Shown here in pieces: positions 1 to 10,666 of a stretch of 64,000 nt of DNA. The stretch comes from Laetiporus sulphureus 93-53 (Eukaryota > Basidiomycota > Agaricomycetes > Polyporales > Laetiporaceae): positions 307,371 through 371,370 of the forward strand of contig NW_024468537.1 in NCBI RefSeq assembly GCF_001632365.1, read 5' to 3'. Each line of letters starts with the position of its first letter. Positions within the stretch are counted from its first letter, which is position 1. A program made the position numbers and the translations under genes. Below the pieces are notes generated by a model. The model was not told where the DNA came from. It was given only the letters and a program-made list of their open reading frames with translations, and searched no databases.

Positions 1-634
1 GCCCTTGTGGCAGGCTTTTTATGTGGGATCATTTGTGCAGGTCACAAAAGCAGACTTGCCCTTAATTGGGTTAAGTGCTTTGGTGCTTTGTGACACTTTC
101 AAGTCAATCGAGTTGGTTACACTGTGCGAGTACTACGCCACTGTCCACACTCTCCCACAGTGTATACAGGTCACATTCTTGAGCTTTGGCAAACCGTGGT
201 CGCACATCAAGGTACGTTCACTCACTTTTCATCTCCTACGCGTTACTTATGTTTCTACTATTAGTGTTTCAAGTGCTTGATGGATGGCGATTGCATGATT
301 ATGCCTTTCAAGCATGGTGGGCAGGCTTGTGTTTATTGCCAAGTGTCACACCTCAAGTGCTCGTTTGTTCAGTCACCTTTCAGTACGCCTTTTCTCCTTT
401 CTCGATCACCAATGCCGTCACACTGATTTAGCTCCTTTTGTGACTGCAGATGCCAAGTCGCTTGCTGATACTGAGCATATTCTTAGTGACGCTCATGGAC
501 TGGATGTTCCCAGCACCCTGCTAGTCAAAATCTATATGCAGGAGCGTGCGCGACTGGTAGTGGAGGCGACTCGCATTGGCGAGCATCTCCAATTCTTGAA
601 GACCTTTCTGGCTGTGAATGGAAAAGCCACGTAG
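1..634 (+). CDS. Hypothetical cysteine-motif protein, 5' partial
   Basis: The gene runs in from the left window edge and ends at a stop at 634. Two introns are visible: one begins GTACGT at about 211 and ends TTAG before a cysteine-rich segment, and a second ends CTGCAG at about 450. The joined product carries a C-x2-C ... C-x2-C pattern (CFKC, CVYC) plus a further Cys/His pair, and ends in a helical, charged tail. This resembles the small Zn-cluster-like hypothetical proteins that are repeated in Agaricomycete genomes close to transposons. The next gene downstream carries the same type of motif. The cysteine spacing suggests metal binding, but no function is assigned. The true start lies outside the window. 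Confidence 0.5.
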
Positions 635-846
635 TCTAGACCTGTCTCGATTTGTCTTTTGTGTACTCCGCTTGCTCGTGTACAATAGTTCGACTGCATT
701 CGTCTCTGATGCTGTGCTGTGAATCCATTGTTTTGGGTGGCTTCGATCAGAGTTGGCTCGTGTTTCAGTTCTGTGATAGAAGTTCCGTCTGAGTCACTCG
801 AACCAGCTTTCTGAGAAAGCCGACTGGCTCTACCATATGGTAGAGG

Positions 847-3031
847 ATGATACCGCAAGGTTTTAATGACACATTCACGTGTCCAAGCTTGGCCAGTTCA
901 AATTTTTCTGCCATGACACCTGACTCACCTCTCCCTCTTCCTCGATCTCTTAGTTCCTCGATGGGTGATCCTGCTACCCCATCATCCTCTCAATGTCCTG
1001 CAACTCCTATCACTTCTCCATGCAAGGTACACTCATCTTCCAACCCTTCTGTGCTTCACTAACTGCTTTCCTTGACACCTAGGTGACAGACTCAAAGGAC
1101 ACCATCATAGGCATCGTATACCCTGCTTGGGAGGCATTGTGTGAGGCAGAGTCTCTCAATCCAGCTGTGGGCTTTGAGTTTCTGATACGCGAGTTTCTTT
1201 CTGCCTTGGTAAGTGAATGCTTCATTGTCTTCGCCGATGGCTAACTCGTTCCCTTCTCCAGCATGAACTTCGCACCTTCTCGGACTTGGCATCGCAAACA
1301 CGCTATACTCAGTTTTGCCAAAAGGCCCAAGTGCATCTCAATACCTTTGTACAGCCATCATGGCTATCATGGTGTGAAGAGCTGATCTCGCTCGAGTGGG
1401 CTGCCACCTTCTTGGCAAGCAAGGTGCATGCGCTGAACCATGGTCCCTTTATCTTCTGCTTGATGCAATTCTCTGTCTCTCCTAGGAGCCTAGCCCCCCT
1501 CTGACAACTGAGGCTTCTGCATGTACACCTTGCAATACTGGGGATGTCACAGCCTCCGGTTCTCTGACTGCTTCCACCAGCACTGATGACTCCCTTCCTG
1601 CTACTGTTTCAACATCTGCTTCCATGGTAGCTGCACCTGTTGCGGCTGCTGATGCTCAAGGTGTTCCCATCCCCAAGTGCAAGTTCCAGGCTCATGCGGC
1701 CAACCCAGTTGCTATCGACCCTCCTTCCAACTCTGATACTGTGGCCATGGAGGTCGATATTTCGCTCGCTACTGTGGTCGCTAAGCCTCCTTCTGCACCA
1801 GTCTCTGAGACAATCGAGCTTTCCAGTAATGATGAGGATGACAGCGAGAGTGATGAGATCGAGTACATGGGTGGCACTATGCCCAACTTGTCTCCAGCTC
1901 ATCTGAAGAAAGGCAAGGGATGCAGTCGCAAACCTGTGAAGTCATCCAGTGCGACCACCACATTCGAGGATCAGTATGTGCGCATGCCTGTCCGTACTTT
2001 TCATGATCGCTCCCTTCCACCAACGTACCTCCTGCTGTGGCAGAAGCCTTCCATCATGTGCTTGGTAAGTCTTCGTACAGCTGCTTCATTTCCTATCGCT
2101 AATGCTTTCTTTCTAGTGTCGATACTGCCTATCCTCCGAGAAGGTCTCGTGAACGTGCACACTGAGTGAATTCTGGCCAAAATGTCGCAAATGCCATCAC
2201 AACCACAAGGCCTGCAAGTGGTGGACTCATGACATGGCTTCAGATGTTCACGATTCTGATGGCTGGCTTTCGCTGAAGAAGATCTACTGTCGCAAGGGCT
2301 GGACAGTGCCTACAGCACCTGAGGCCTCGGTGATGGTGAAGGCTTCTCACCACCAGATTAGCTACGACTGGCTGATGCATGATGCCAACACAGCTGAAAG
2401 TGAGAAGGTGGCTGAGCTTGAGTTGCCGCTCAACACTCCCATTGATGAGTACGAGGTTGCACTCACCACGGCTCTGCATCTTCGTAAGTTTCCTTGGACT
2501 TCTATCACTTCTTGTCTTGGCTGACACCCTCTAGTTCTGGTCAGCTCCCTGCTGGCCACACCTGCACCTGAGACCGGGTCAGAGGTCAAGGAGTTGCCTG
2601 ACAAGATCATCGTAAAGCAGGAGAAGGACACCGCCGATCCTTCATGTCACAACTTGGCTATTCCTCCGCTGCCGTGTGGTACATTCCTTGTTGCCTTTCT
2701 ATTTTTCTTGCTAACAGTTTCTCTAGGTCATTCCGACTGGCCTTCCAAGCATCCTCGCTTCAATGATTCTGACCCCAACAATATCATGATGCAGCACTTC
2801 CACGCCAGCACGATCGTCGTTTCGTCGACCAAGGTCCTCAAGCTGCGCTCCTCGAAAGGCAAAGCTCATGTGAAGGGCTCCTCAAAGTCTGCGATCATGA
2901 AGTCAGAGCTGACTCATGCTTCATCAGCCACCATCGAGCCTTCCTTGGCCAGTACGCAACTCGAGCGTATAATCGAGCTCTCACAGCAGCTTCTCAAGGA
3001 GAATCGCGCTTTGAGGGCTCACAAGTCATGA
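847..3031 (+). pseudogene. Hypothetical Ser/Thr-rich protein with zinc-knuckle-like motif, one in-frame stop
   Basis: Seven or so exons can be joined by clear GT-AG introns (donors near 1027, 1210, 1421, 2065, 2485 and 2682). The N-terminal half is rich in Ser, Thr and Pro, with an acidic patch (SSNDEDDSESDE). The centre has two cysteine pairs (CRYC ... CRKCHHNHKAC) followed by WW. The C-terminus ends in a short helical segment. Between the cysteine pairs lies a TGA at 2150-2152, where CGA (Arg) would keep the frame, so the copy is probably a single-hit pseudogene, unless an unseen splice removes it. Similar proteins of unknown role occur in many Agaricomycetes. It is followed after 290 bp by the tail of the Gypsy element on the other strand. 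Confidence 0.5.
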
Positions 3032-3320
3032 CTTCATCATCATGCTGGGCTTGGGCGGGGGCGACACAAAGTGGGCTGTCTGCATCTTTTCTCATATCGT
3101 TGTCGTGATCTCTCTCTCCATGCATGCAGAGCAAATGTATTAGATAACTTGCTTGAATAAACTGGTGTGTCGAAAACCTTGTGCGAGCTTTCCCGAGTGA
3201 ACTGTTAAGTGAGATTTCGCAAAATATGACAGCCTTGTCCAAATCCTTGAGTCTCCTGAGTCCTTAGCTGAGTCTTTGCCTATATATGACTGAATAATTA
3301 GTTCGAATCCCTATACTTGT

Positions 3321-3671
3321 CTATTCCGACATGTTTGCATCATACTGGTCTTGCAGTCCTTCGTCTTCATCTTTCAACTCCTTGTCTTCTTGTTCTTCAT
3401 CTGGTTCCTCTTCTCCTTGGTTGTCCGACTGGTGCATCTCCTTCAATCGAGTTTCCGATGCGTCCAACATTTCTTCTGCGATCGCAATCTTCTTCCTTGC
3501 TGCGAATGGTACCACCCTAAATGCAGCGGTTGATCGATCCAATACTGCTCCATCCAATTTGCACAGCACGTATGCTCCTCCCTGATTGCGAAACAGCACA
3601 ATATACAGTCTGATGTAGCGTGGTCTCATTTTCTGATTGAGTGCCTTCTCAATCTGTGTATGCCAAACCAA
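3321..3671 (-). pseudogene. Gypsy integrase C-terminal region and acidic tail
   Basis: The segment has a basic stretch with a W-H-x-Q-I type start, then R-x-x-R-Y-I-x-L-Y, typical of the polyprotein tail behind the integrase core. It ends in a strongly acidic Glu/Asp-rich tail. It is in the same orientation as the integrase fragments upstream and is followed by a stop. It is a fragment of the Gypsy polyprotein, separated from the integrase core by several stops. Confidence 0.6.
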
Positions 3672-4147
3672 GACTAGGTCTCCATGCTTGAAGTCAAAAT
3701 CCTTGATCGCATTCTTATGGACTCACTCAAATCATCTGACTGCTTCCCTCCTGGCTTCGTAGAGCACGTTATGAATTCTTGCGACTTGCTCCCGATGCTT
3801 CTGCAATGCTTCAGCTCAGCTCACGATTAGGTCAGTCATTGTCACCATTCTCACTGGGGCTGGGATCAAGTATGTTGCTTCGACGATGTCAAGCGGTAGG
3901 ACTGGATGGGTGCCTGTGACCGCAAAATAGGGTGAACAACTCATGCTTCTCCTAACCGTTACTCTTTCCGATCAGAAAACGGAATGCGCGACTTGACTCC
4001 ATTTGCGCTCTTCTCCATTGGCAGCCTTGAATAGACCCTGCCAAACGTCGAAATGCAGTCGCTCAATGATTCCATTAGCACATGAGTTGTAGCCACTTAT
4101 CTGGATGTGCTTGACATGATATTTCTTTTCCAGATAGGCTGCTGCTT

Positions 4148-4496
4148 TTATGAATGGTGCACCATTGTCAGTGACGATTTTCGATAGGGCCCCGCAGTGA
4201 CAGAGTATATCCTCAAAAATCCAATCACCGAGGGTCTTCGCAGTTTTAGCTCAAAGCATATGGAACTCGGGATAGTGGGTGAGGGAACACTGACCCTGCA
4301 TGATGTACTTAAATCTGTTTGAGAGCGGCATATGCATCGTGTCAATATATATCTTTGCAAATATTGGGGCTGAAATTGCAACTGCCGAAGGAATGAGAAT
4401 CTGGCAAATCTGTCGCTTTTGACATACTACGCAAGTCTTGACAAACCAAGCGATGTCGGCCACAATATCTGGCCACCAAAAGTGTTCGTGAATCAA
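4148..4496 (-). pseudogene. Gypsy integrase zinc-binding and core fragments
   Basis: The piece nearest 4,496 holds H-x3-FWWP-x-I followed by CxxC (CVVCQ), the classic H2C2 zinc-binding N-terminus of retroviral-type integrases. The IDTMHMP motif that follows matches the start of the catalytic core. Two overlapping frames (4251-4496 and 4148-4381) show that a frameshift lies within the core. The core residues further on are interrupted by stops between 3,671 and 4,148. Confidence 0.75.
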
Positions 4497-5032
4497 CGAT
4501 CAAGTCAGAAAAATGCCTCGGTATCCTAGTTCATCATGTGCTCCAGTGAGGACTCTTAGTCAATTTTCTGGTAGTATGACTAGCTTGTGCGATCCTTGTC
4601 CATCCTTCCTCCAGAGACATCTGTCTCATTTGAAGAAATGCACTGCATACTTTAGCATCTGATTGTATTCTTGATCTGAGTAGTTCTTCGGTCACTGCAA
4701 CGTTTCTAGCCAGTCAGTGATTAGAGCAATAAGATGGTCATTCCATCTGGCTCGTGCAGATCATGGAACGTCCTTGTAGCTGACTGCCTTCAGGTCCTCA
4801 GTATCTCACCTGGTTTCCGATCCATCATTACTTTGAGTCGGAAGCACAAAAACTGATTGCGTGGCTGGCTCTGCCCCATTCTGAAAAATTGACCATCCTC
4901 GGTCGATGGCGGATTACTCGAAAGCTGCGCTCGGGGAAGTATCTGATGCATAAATCTGTTCATGTGATCCACCCAGTCATCGAAGTTGGTGTCCTCGATC
5001 AGCTGTGGTGGAGGGTCATCTGGCTGTCTCGG

Positions 5033-5536
5033 TCAGCATGATAATCCATCTGAACCATGCATGACTCCTGGTATGTGGACTAGTTGAAAATGGTACATGA
5101 AAATCGTGATGACCCAATGGTTGATGCTTGCACTCGGAGCGATGTCTGGGTTCTGCAACATGCCCTTGATGTACTTGGCATCGACTTCGACTATCAGATT
5201 GCGAATGCTGATCAGATAGACCTTGAGTGCTCGCAAAATGCGATATAGACCGTAGAGCTCGAGCTTCAGTTGCAAAATCCTCTTCTCGTGATCGTTTAGC
5301 ATGATAGACCTGAACTGACTGAAAAACCGCATTTTTGAACCGTTGGTCACATCTTGGCACAACTGAAATTCAACTGCGATTGGAGAAGTGTCCACTGCGA
5401 GGATAACTGGTGCTGACGAGTTGTAATCAATTGCTCGCAAAGCTGGTGACTCCAATAATGCCTGCTTTAGGTCCTTCATCGCTTTGAGCTGTGGTTCACT
5501 GAACTTGAATGGAACTTCTTTCCGAGTGAGCTGCAC
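5033..5536 (-). pseudogene. Gypsy RNase H domain
   Basis: A 167-residue open stretch begins just after the reverse transcriptase thumb and has the RNase H-like pattern: ILAVDTSPIAV, then a FFS/FRS-like segment with an E-KRILQLKLELYGL helix, then IVEVDAKYIKGML. These match the D-E-D arrangement of Ty3/Gypsy RNase H (VDxS, E in the helix, TDAxY). It ends at a stop after a HIPGxxHxxDGLSC segment, which in intact elements leads to the integrase zinc finger. Confidence 0.85.
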
Positions 5537-5958
5537 TAGTGAGTATGCTCACTTTGTGAAGTCTTTGATGAAGATCCTCATGACTCCAATCATGCCTAAG
5601 AAGGCTCAAACTTCCGCTAGATCCTTGCATGGGCCCCAATTTCTGACTGTCCAGACTCACGATTCATCTGGCAACTGTCCAATCAGGGTGCACCTGTGTC
5701 CGATGACCGTGATCTCTTCTGTGCATAGCATCAACTTCATTCCTGAGAAGGTACCTCTGACATACTCCATTCGTTGCACAATCTGATTGAGATTCTGAAA
5801 GTGCTCCTAAATGAATTGTCGGATACTGTCATTAGCTGCGATCATCTCAAAGCTTCCGTTGGACTTGACATATCTAGTCGCTGGACCTTTGACTGGAACA
5901 TCATCAATGTACGGCATGGTGAATGCAGGAATTTTCGATTGCAAAATGTATGTGACGT
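5537..5958 (-). pseudogene. Gypsy reverse transcriptase, C-terminal half
   Basis: Reading the minus strand from the LTR insertion, the frame gives VTYILQ and then the catalytic YIDDV motif (about 5897-5911), followed by VKGPATRY, H-x-C-x-L-I-G and FLGMIGVMR, which are the palm and thumb of Ty3/Gypsy reverse transcriptases. The two aspartates of YIDD are intact. In-frame stops replace expected residues at several places. The N-terminal half of the same domain lies on the far side of the LTR insertion, beginning at 7,297. Confidence 0.85.
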
Positions 5959-7296
5959 TGATATGCTCAACTGCATCCTGGCCGTGAGCAGCGCTCCCTA
6001 ACCAAATCCCTCTTGATCTTGGAAGGTGAACTGGGGCTCATCCATCTGCAGTTCCTTTGGGGCTACAGTCGCAGGAAACTTCAGATGATAATGCAGCGAT
6101 GGGCGGCCATGAGTCGTTTGGCGGTGTGTGCTCGAAATGGGGTAAAATACCACAAAAATGCGGATCGATAAGTGTCGGGTTCGACTATGGGGACGCCTCT
6201 GACTGGGAATCAGTCAAAAGCTGGAGAGTGGGGGTGTGTGGGTGTGAAATGCAACTGGCAACTCCTGTGCTCGCAAACGGCGATAGCTGAGGGTCTGAGC
6301 TGGGTCACGAGGACTGGCTACTTCTGGATGAAGCTGGTTAGGTGCCGACGATAAAGCCCTAACTGCCTCTGAACTGGATTAAGCACCAACAATGAGTCCC
6401 TAATAGCTACTGAGCTGGAATGAGCACCGACGATGAAGCCCTGGGCATCTAGAATGAGAACGAGTGCCGACGATGAAGCCCTGGGTGTCTAGAGTCGAGA
6501 ACAAGCACCGACGACGAATCCCTGGATGCTAGCGAGGCTACGAGGTCTGATGAGGATGGAATCCTGGTTTGGACTCATGACTAGTGGCGTGAGACGATGA
6601 AAGCACGACAACGTGACTTAACTGGCTGAAACCCGAGTCGAGCTAGAGGCCACTACTGAGAGTGCTGCCCCTCTCAGTGTTGAGAATCCCAGAGGTGTGG
6701 AACGTGATCGCAATAGACATAGACGTAGTCAGGCACGACGCCCTAGCATAGACAAGACGAGAACTGAACTCTGCTGCATGGGGAAACTCTGTGGAGAACT
6801 TGTTTTTATTTCTAGGTACAGCGTGGATTATATAGTGGATCGGAAATGAGCCAGCTGAGTTGCTGAAACGCATTTCTGATCATACATTAGGTTTCCGATC
6901 CATTGAGACATGTCACAAAGCTCGCTCCTGCCCCCTCTCCATATCATATAGTCGGGGAACTGGAAGTCTGGCCCTGCCAGGGTTCGTCAGTCCGCTACCC
7001 TGCCTTCCATTTGGTTAGTGCACTTGCTCGTTTTCGAGTTGCCTAACCAGTCGTGTTCCATTCTTGTGCTGTGCCTCGTAATCGGCTACGCTTCTTCATG
7101 GCTTTCTCATTATTTTCACACCTCATGTTCTCCTTCTGACCTCTTCACGTGGTTTCGTGTTCCCAGGCAGTTGGCAATGCCTTCCTTTGCCCACTCTGGA
7201 CTGTCATTTTGAATCGTGCAACTCGCTATCCAATTGTGCGATAGTTGGACACAGTTTCTGGCATTTTCTGATCACAGAATATCTCAGTGCATATCA
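5959..7296. mobile_element. Solo LTR (or non-autonomous LTR element) inserted in the Gypsy reverse transcriptase
   Basis: The insertion starts TGATATGC and ends GCATATCA, a perfect 8 bp inverted terminal repeat with the TG...CA ends of an LTR. It is flanked by ACGT (5955-5958) on the left and ATGT (7297-7300) on the right. These fit a 4 bp target duplication in which one CpG has decayed to TpG. Removing the insert plus one duplication rejoins the reverse transcriptase frame exactly at FHDD|VTYILQ. At 1,338 bp it is long for an LTR but within the Gypsy range. It has a 41 bp tandem array inside and no coding domain that I recognise. Confidence 0.75.
6342..6545. repeat. 41 bp tandem repeat, five copies, inside the LTR
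   Basis: A core close to GCACCGACGATGAAGCCCT recurs at 6342, 6383, 6424, 6464 and 6505, a spacing of 40-41 bp. The copies differ by a few substitutions each. The repeat lies wholly within the LTR-like insertion and could be useful for identifying its family. Confidence 0.85.
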
Positions 7297-7958
7297 ATGT
7301 CATCATGGAAGATCAGTACCGAGTTGGTTCACCCCATCGGAAGGGTGATGAGTTGCAAAGCTCCGAATGGTGTCTGGAACATGGTGAGGTCGCGCGAGGT
7401 TTCTGCTATGAGTCGCTCATCATATCTGATGTATAAATTGAGCATGGCTCCACATGCGTGACTGCTGAACTGCTCTGCTAGGTGCTCTGGAGTCGGTGTA
7501 ACTCCCAAATGCTGAATCATTACTGCATTGAGCAGTTTGAGGCTGTGGACGAGTCGCAAAGACTTTCCGCCTTTATTTATGACACAGAACCATCATGATC
7601 GGTAGGATGAGTTTGATGGTTCGTAAACTCTGGCATCCAGCTTTTTCTTGATAATCACACAGACTTCCTTGTAGATCCCAGGAGGAATCAGAATATTTCT
7701 CTGAACCCAAGGCTGATGCAGTACGACTGAAAAATTGATCAGTGGGAAATACTGCGACTTGAATCGTCCTCACTCGAAATCACTCCAAGTGAATGCCTGG
7801 TTATGCAGACACATAAACATGTGCATAAGAGCTCGCTCTTCTGGCCATAAGAATCCCAGCTGATACACCACATCCAAAGCCTCCATGTGTTCCTTCATAT
7901 AGTGACCGGTCAGAAAGAATGGACCTGGCCACTCCGGAAGCTTAGGTAGGTGCCTCAA
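7297..7958 (-). pseudogene. Gypsy reverse transcriptase, N-terminal half
   Basis: The minus strand encodes the connector and fingers: PWVQRNILIPPG, EPSNSSYRS, a WFCV-x-x-GKSLR segment, RLVHSLKLLN, YDERLIAETSRDLT, FQTPFG and ITLPMG, ending at FHDD where the LTR insertion cuts it. The order and motifs are those of Ty3/Gypsy reverse transcriptases. Stop codons interrupt at positions where tryptophan or arginine is normally found (for example directly after ITLPMG, where TGG has become TGA). Confidence 0.85.
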
Positions 7959-8515
7959 AGGATCTCCAACTATCCATCAAATGATTCGGAATTGCTCGGG
8001 TACTGATGCGATCACTGGTCGAGTTTTGAGCATGACTGGCTTGTACTTTTTCTTGGTCACAGCATAGCCTGCTCTCGAGCTTGACTCTTGATCACAACCT
8101 TGATCTATGATCGTCTGTAGTAGTCGTGAAGTCGAAGTGCAAGATGTCAGTCAGAAATCTGAGGTGACTGTGTACAATGATGATACTGTGTCGAGGACCT
8201 GTCCTGATGCTCACAAATAGCTTGACTGAACGGAAATGGGATCAGAAGATACAACTGGGGAATAGGCTGATATAATAGGGGTATATGTGCTGCTTACATC
8301 AATGATTAATGACATCCCACTGCTTTTGGTACTCATATCTTCTGCTAGTGAAAACCCAGATTCTTTGATCAGAAAGGCTGTGCTCTGACTCGCGGTGGTC
8401 CTCTTGGTATTGTGGGTATCATTGCGACTCTTCCAGTATTGGAACATACGATTGTAACTGTCTGATTCTTGTCAAAGAAGTTGCGAACTATGCTCTTGGT
8501 GAGCATATCGAATGG

Positions 8516-8986
8516 TCATCCTAGAAGAATGTCGTAGGCTGCTGTGCAAATAATGTGGATCTGCAAATATAGGACAATGTCTCCGACTTGGAAAGGTACG
8601 TTGCAAATCAGTCCGAGTGACTGATCGACTTCTCCGTTCATGGACTGCATATTGAGCTTTATTGTTGGATCGTAAATGAGTCTCAGCGAGAGACAGATGT
8701 CCTCTGACATTGCGACAGTCTGGCATCCTGGGTCTAGGATCGCCTGTACTCGCTCTTTGTTGTCGATGAGTGCGACTATCGATCGCAATGCGTGTGAGTC
8801 TTTTGTGACTGTCAATTGCTCTGGCTCATCTCCATTAGGAATGTGCTTCAAGTAGGCATCATAGGGATCAGAAATGACTGAGCCTGTTGCTGCTAAAGGC
8901 TTCCCTCTACAGGTGAACTCCTCTTTCTGTTCGATCGTAGCACTGCTGTCTTCCACACTCTCAAAGATTGTCACCATTCCGGTCAC
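8516..8986 (-). pseudogene. Gypsy aspartic protease domain
   Basis: An open stretch of 156 codons carries AILDPGCQTVAMS, the flap-like LNMQSMNGEVDQSLG and the C-terminal AYDILLG, the arrangement of retropepsin-like domains in fungal Gypsy elements. The usual D-S/T-G active-site triad reads D-P-G here. I believe this form is also seen in relatives of this Agaricomycete lineage, so it need not be a mutation. The domain lies between the gag zinc knuckle and the reverse transcriptase and is bounded by stops. Confidence 0.8.
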
Positions 8987-9385
8987 ACTTGGAGGTAGTA
9001 CTCACTTCGGTGTGCATGCTTTGTGATACTTGTTGTGCACATCTGGTGATATTGATAACAACTCCTCCATCGACAATGTTATGGCCGACGACTTCATCGA
9101 CTGCTCAAAAACCATAGTCGCAAGCTCCAGCTGGTAGACTGGTGGGGCATTGCGATAGGCTGCATCTCGTGCTCCTGGCTTTGGAGCTTGACTGAAGTTA
9201 CGAGTGTTCAGTGGTACGTATAACGCGTCTCTAGCTGATCAGAAAGGATGCTCAAGAACTAGATCTGCGATTGCTGGAACTGACATACTTGGCGTGCTCT
9301 CAGTGGCCTTCTCTGGCTCTGCCTAAGGTTGTGCTTGCTTGAGTGCCTTTTCTGACTGTGCTGGCTTTGCGACTGATCCTGCCGG

Positions 9386-10525
9386 TCACCTCGGTGGCAT
9401 ATGAACTCTGTCGAAGACTGGTCGTGATTGCTTTAGATTGAATAGTTCTTGCTTTAAAGCTTCGATCCTATCTTCTGCACCTAGCGAGAATGAACTGGCT
9501 TTGTCCTCCGAGACTTCAAATAGATTCGCCGCTGAGACTGATGCTGTGACTGGAGTCTGATTACGCCTATGCCACTTGTAAATGCGATTGCGAATCATGA
9601 TGCCTGGAATCGTGTGAGGTACGAATGTTCTGTTCAGTAGGACAACCTTTCCAGCTGCATTGCGAATGCAATTGCCACTCTTGATGTCCTCCTCGACATG
9701 CTTGCATGTTCCGATCATGCCTCCGGCTTCTCCGCAATAGTGGCAAAATCTGCTCGGATTCTCGTTTGTAACTGGTGGTCTGCTCGCTGTTGCAGCTTGA
9801 CTCCCATTCTGCTTCGCAATTCCTCCTGTCGCAGCTTCCATGAGCATCTGGACTGACTTGACCAAGCTCTCAATGAGCAAGGAAATATCATGGCTCTTGA
9901 TTGCTGGTGCGCTGCTAGTTGACATAGTCATAGTCGGCTTTACTGCAGTCGGCCCTGCACTAGTACCATGCAACACAAACTTTGCTGCCTCGTAGACATC
10001 GTTCACCAAGTAGGGATCATCTGGATAGTGGTCTGGCTGCTTCAGCTGCAGGCGCTGCGAAATCTGACTCCATAACTCTGGTGAAAATCCTCGAACAAAT
10101 GCGCGATTGTGTTCTGACTCCGAAATGCAATTCTTGCCAATGAGAAATGAGGTGATGGCTAGGAACTCCCGATGATAGTTTCCTAGTTCTGCGATCGTCT
10201 GAATTCCCAGTCGGGCTCGCTCCCCGACTAAGAGATCCATGTCTCGAACTTCCCATTTGCGCTCTGTATCTGCCCCTGGATACAGCTCCTGTATGGCTTG
10301 TCACAAATCGACATAAGTCTTCGCTGGATCGGAATACTCCAGAAGTGACTCGACTAGATCGACAACGTCTATATTGAGATAGCGTTTCAACCAAAGCTTC
10401 TTTTCTGCTTCATTCGTGACTTGGCAACACGTAAATAGGATTTCTAGGTCATCAAAGAAGTGAAAGAGTGTTCTTAGCTGATCAGGATCGAAAGTGGGTG
10501 CCGATTGATCACCACAAAATGGCAT
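9386..10525 (-). pseudogene. Gypsy gag protein with degenerate zinc knuckle
   Basis: The likely start is the methionine at 10,525 in MPFCGDQSAPTFDPDQ, the usual beginning of gag in this element family. A single TGA after KTYVDL splits it into two open parts. The second part (9,386-10,240) holds the capsid-like helical region and a zinc knuckle, CHYCGEAGGMIGTC, in which the histidine of C-x2-C-x4-H-x4-C reads glycine. It ends near MPPR before a stop. The upstream flank is replaced by the KDZ-1 terminal repeat. Confidence 0.8.
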
Positions 10526-10608
10526 CTGATTGATGATTACAGTTCTCATCGTGACTGTGGCTGTGGTGATCGGTAAATTAAGTGTTTGAGTCAGCTGTGG
10601 TTCCCAAT

Positions 10609-10666
10609 ATTGTAGTACAATCATCCACCACTGTGCTAAAACATTTGTGAACAAGTCCTTCAGGTT
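10609..10666 (+). repeat. Left terminal inverted repeat of KDZ-1
   Basis: This 58 bp sequence starts ATTGTAGTACAATCA and includes CACCACTGTGCTAAAA and GTGAACAAGTCCTT. Its reverse complement is found at 24343-24400 with seven substitutions. Its outer edge lies in the 5' leader of the Gypsy gag. Confidence 0.9.

Larger units (their letters stand above)
3321..10608 (-). mobile_element. Degenerate Ty3/Gypsy retrotransposon, interrupted by an LTR insertion
   Basis: Read on the minus strand the order is gag, zinc knuckle, aspartic protease, reverse transcriptase, RNase H, integrase and an acidic C-terminal tail, which is the Ty3/Gypsy order. The frame is maintained for long stretches, but single stops, mostly TGA, break it at many points, so no polyprotein can be made. 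The 5' side stops about 80 bp upstream of the gag start, at the left terminal repeat of KDZ-1, and does not resume beyond the far end of KDZ-1. No flanking LTR of its own was recognised near 3,040-3,320. A separate 1.34 kb LTR-like sequence sits in its reverse transcriptase. Confidence 0.85.

Noticed and set aside
3290..3325. A GTTCGAATCC word resembling a tRNA B box
   Set aside because: The flanking bases do not form a T-arm stem, and no A box or acceptor stem is found at the right distance.
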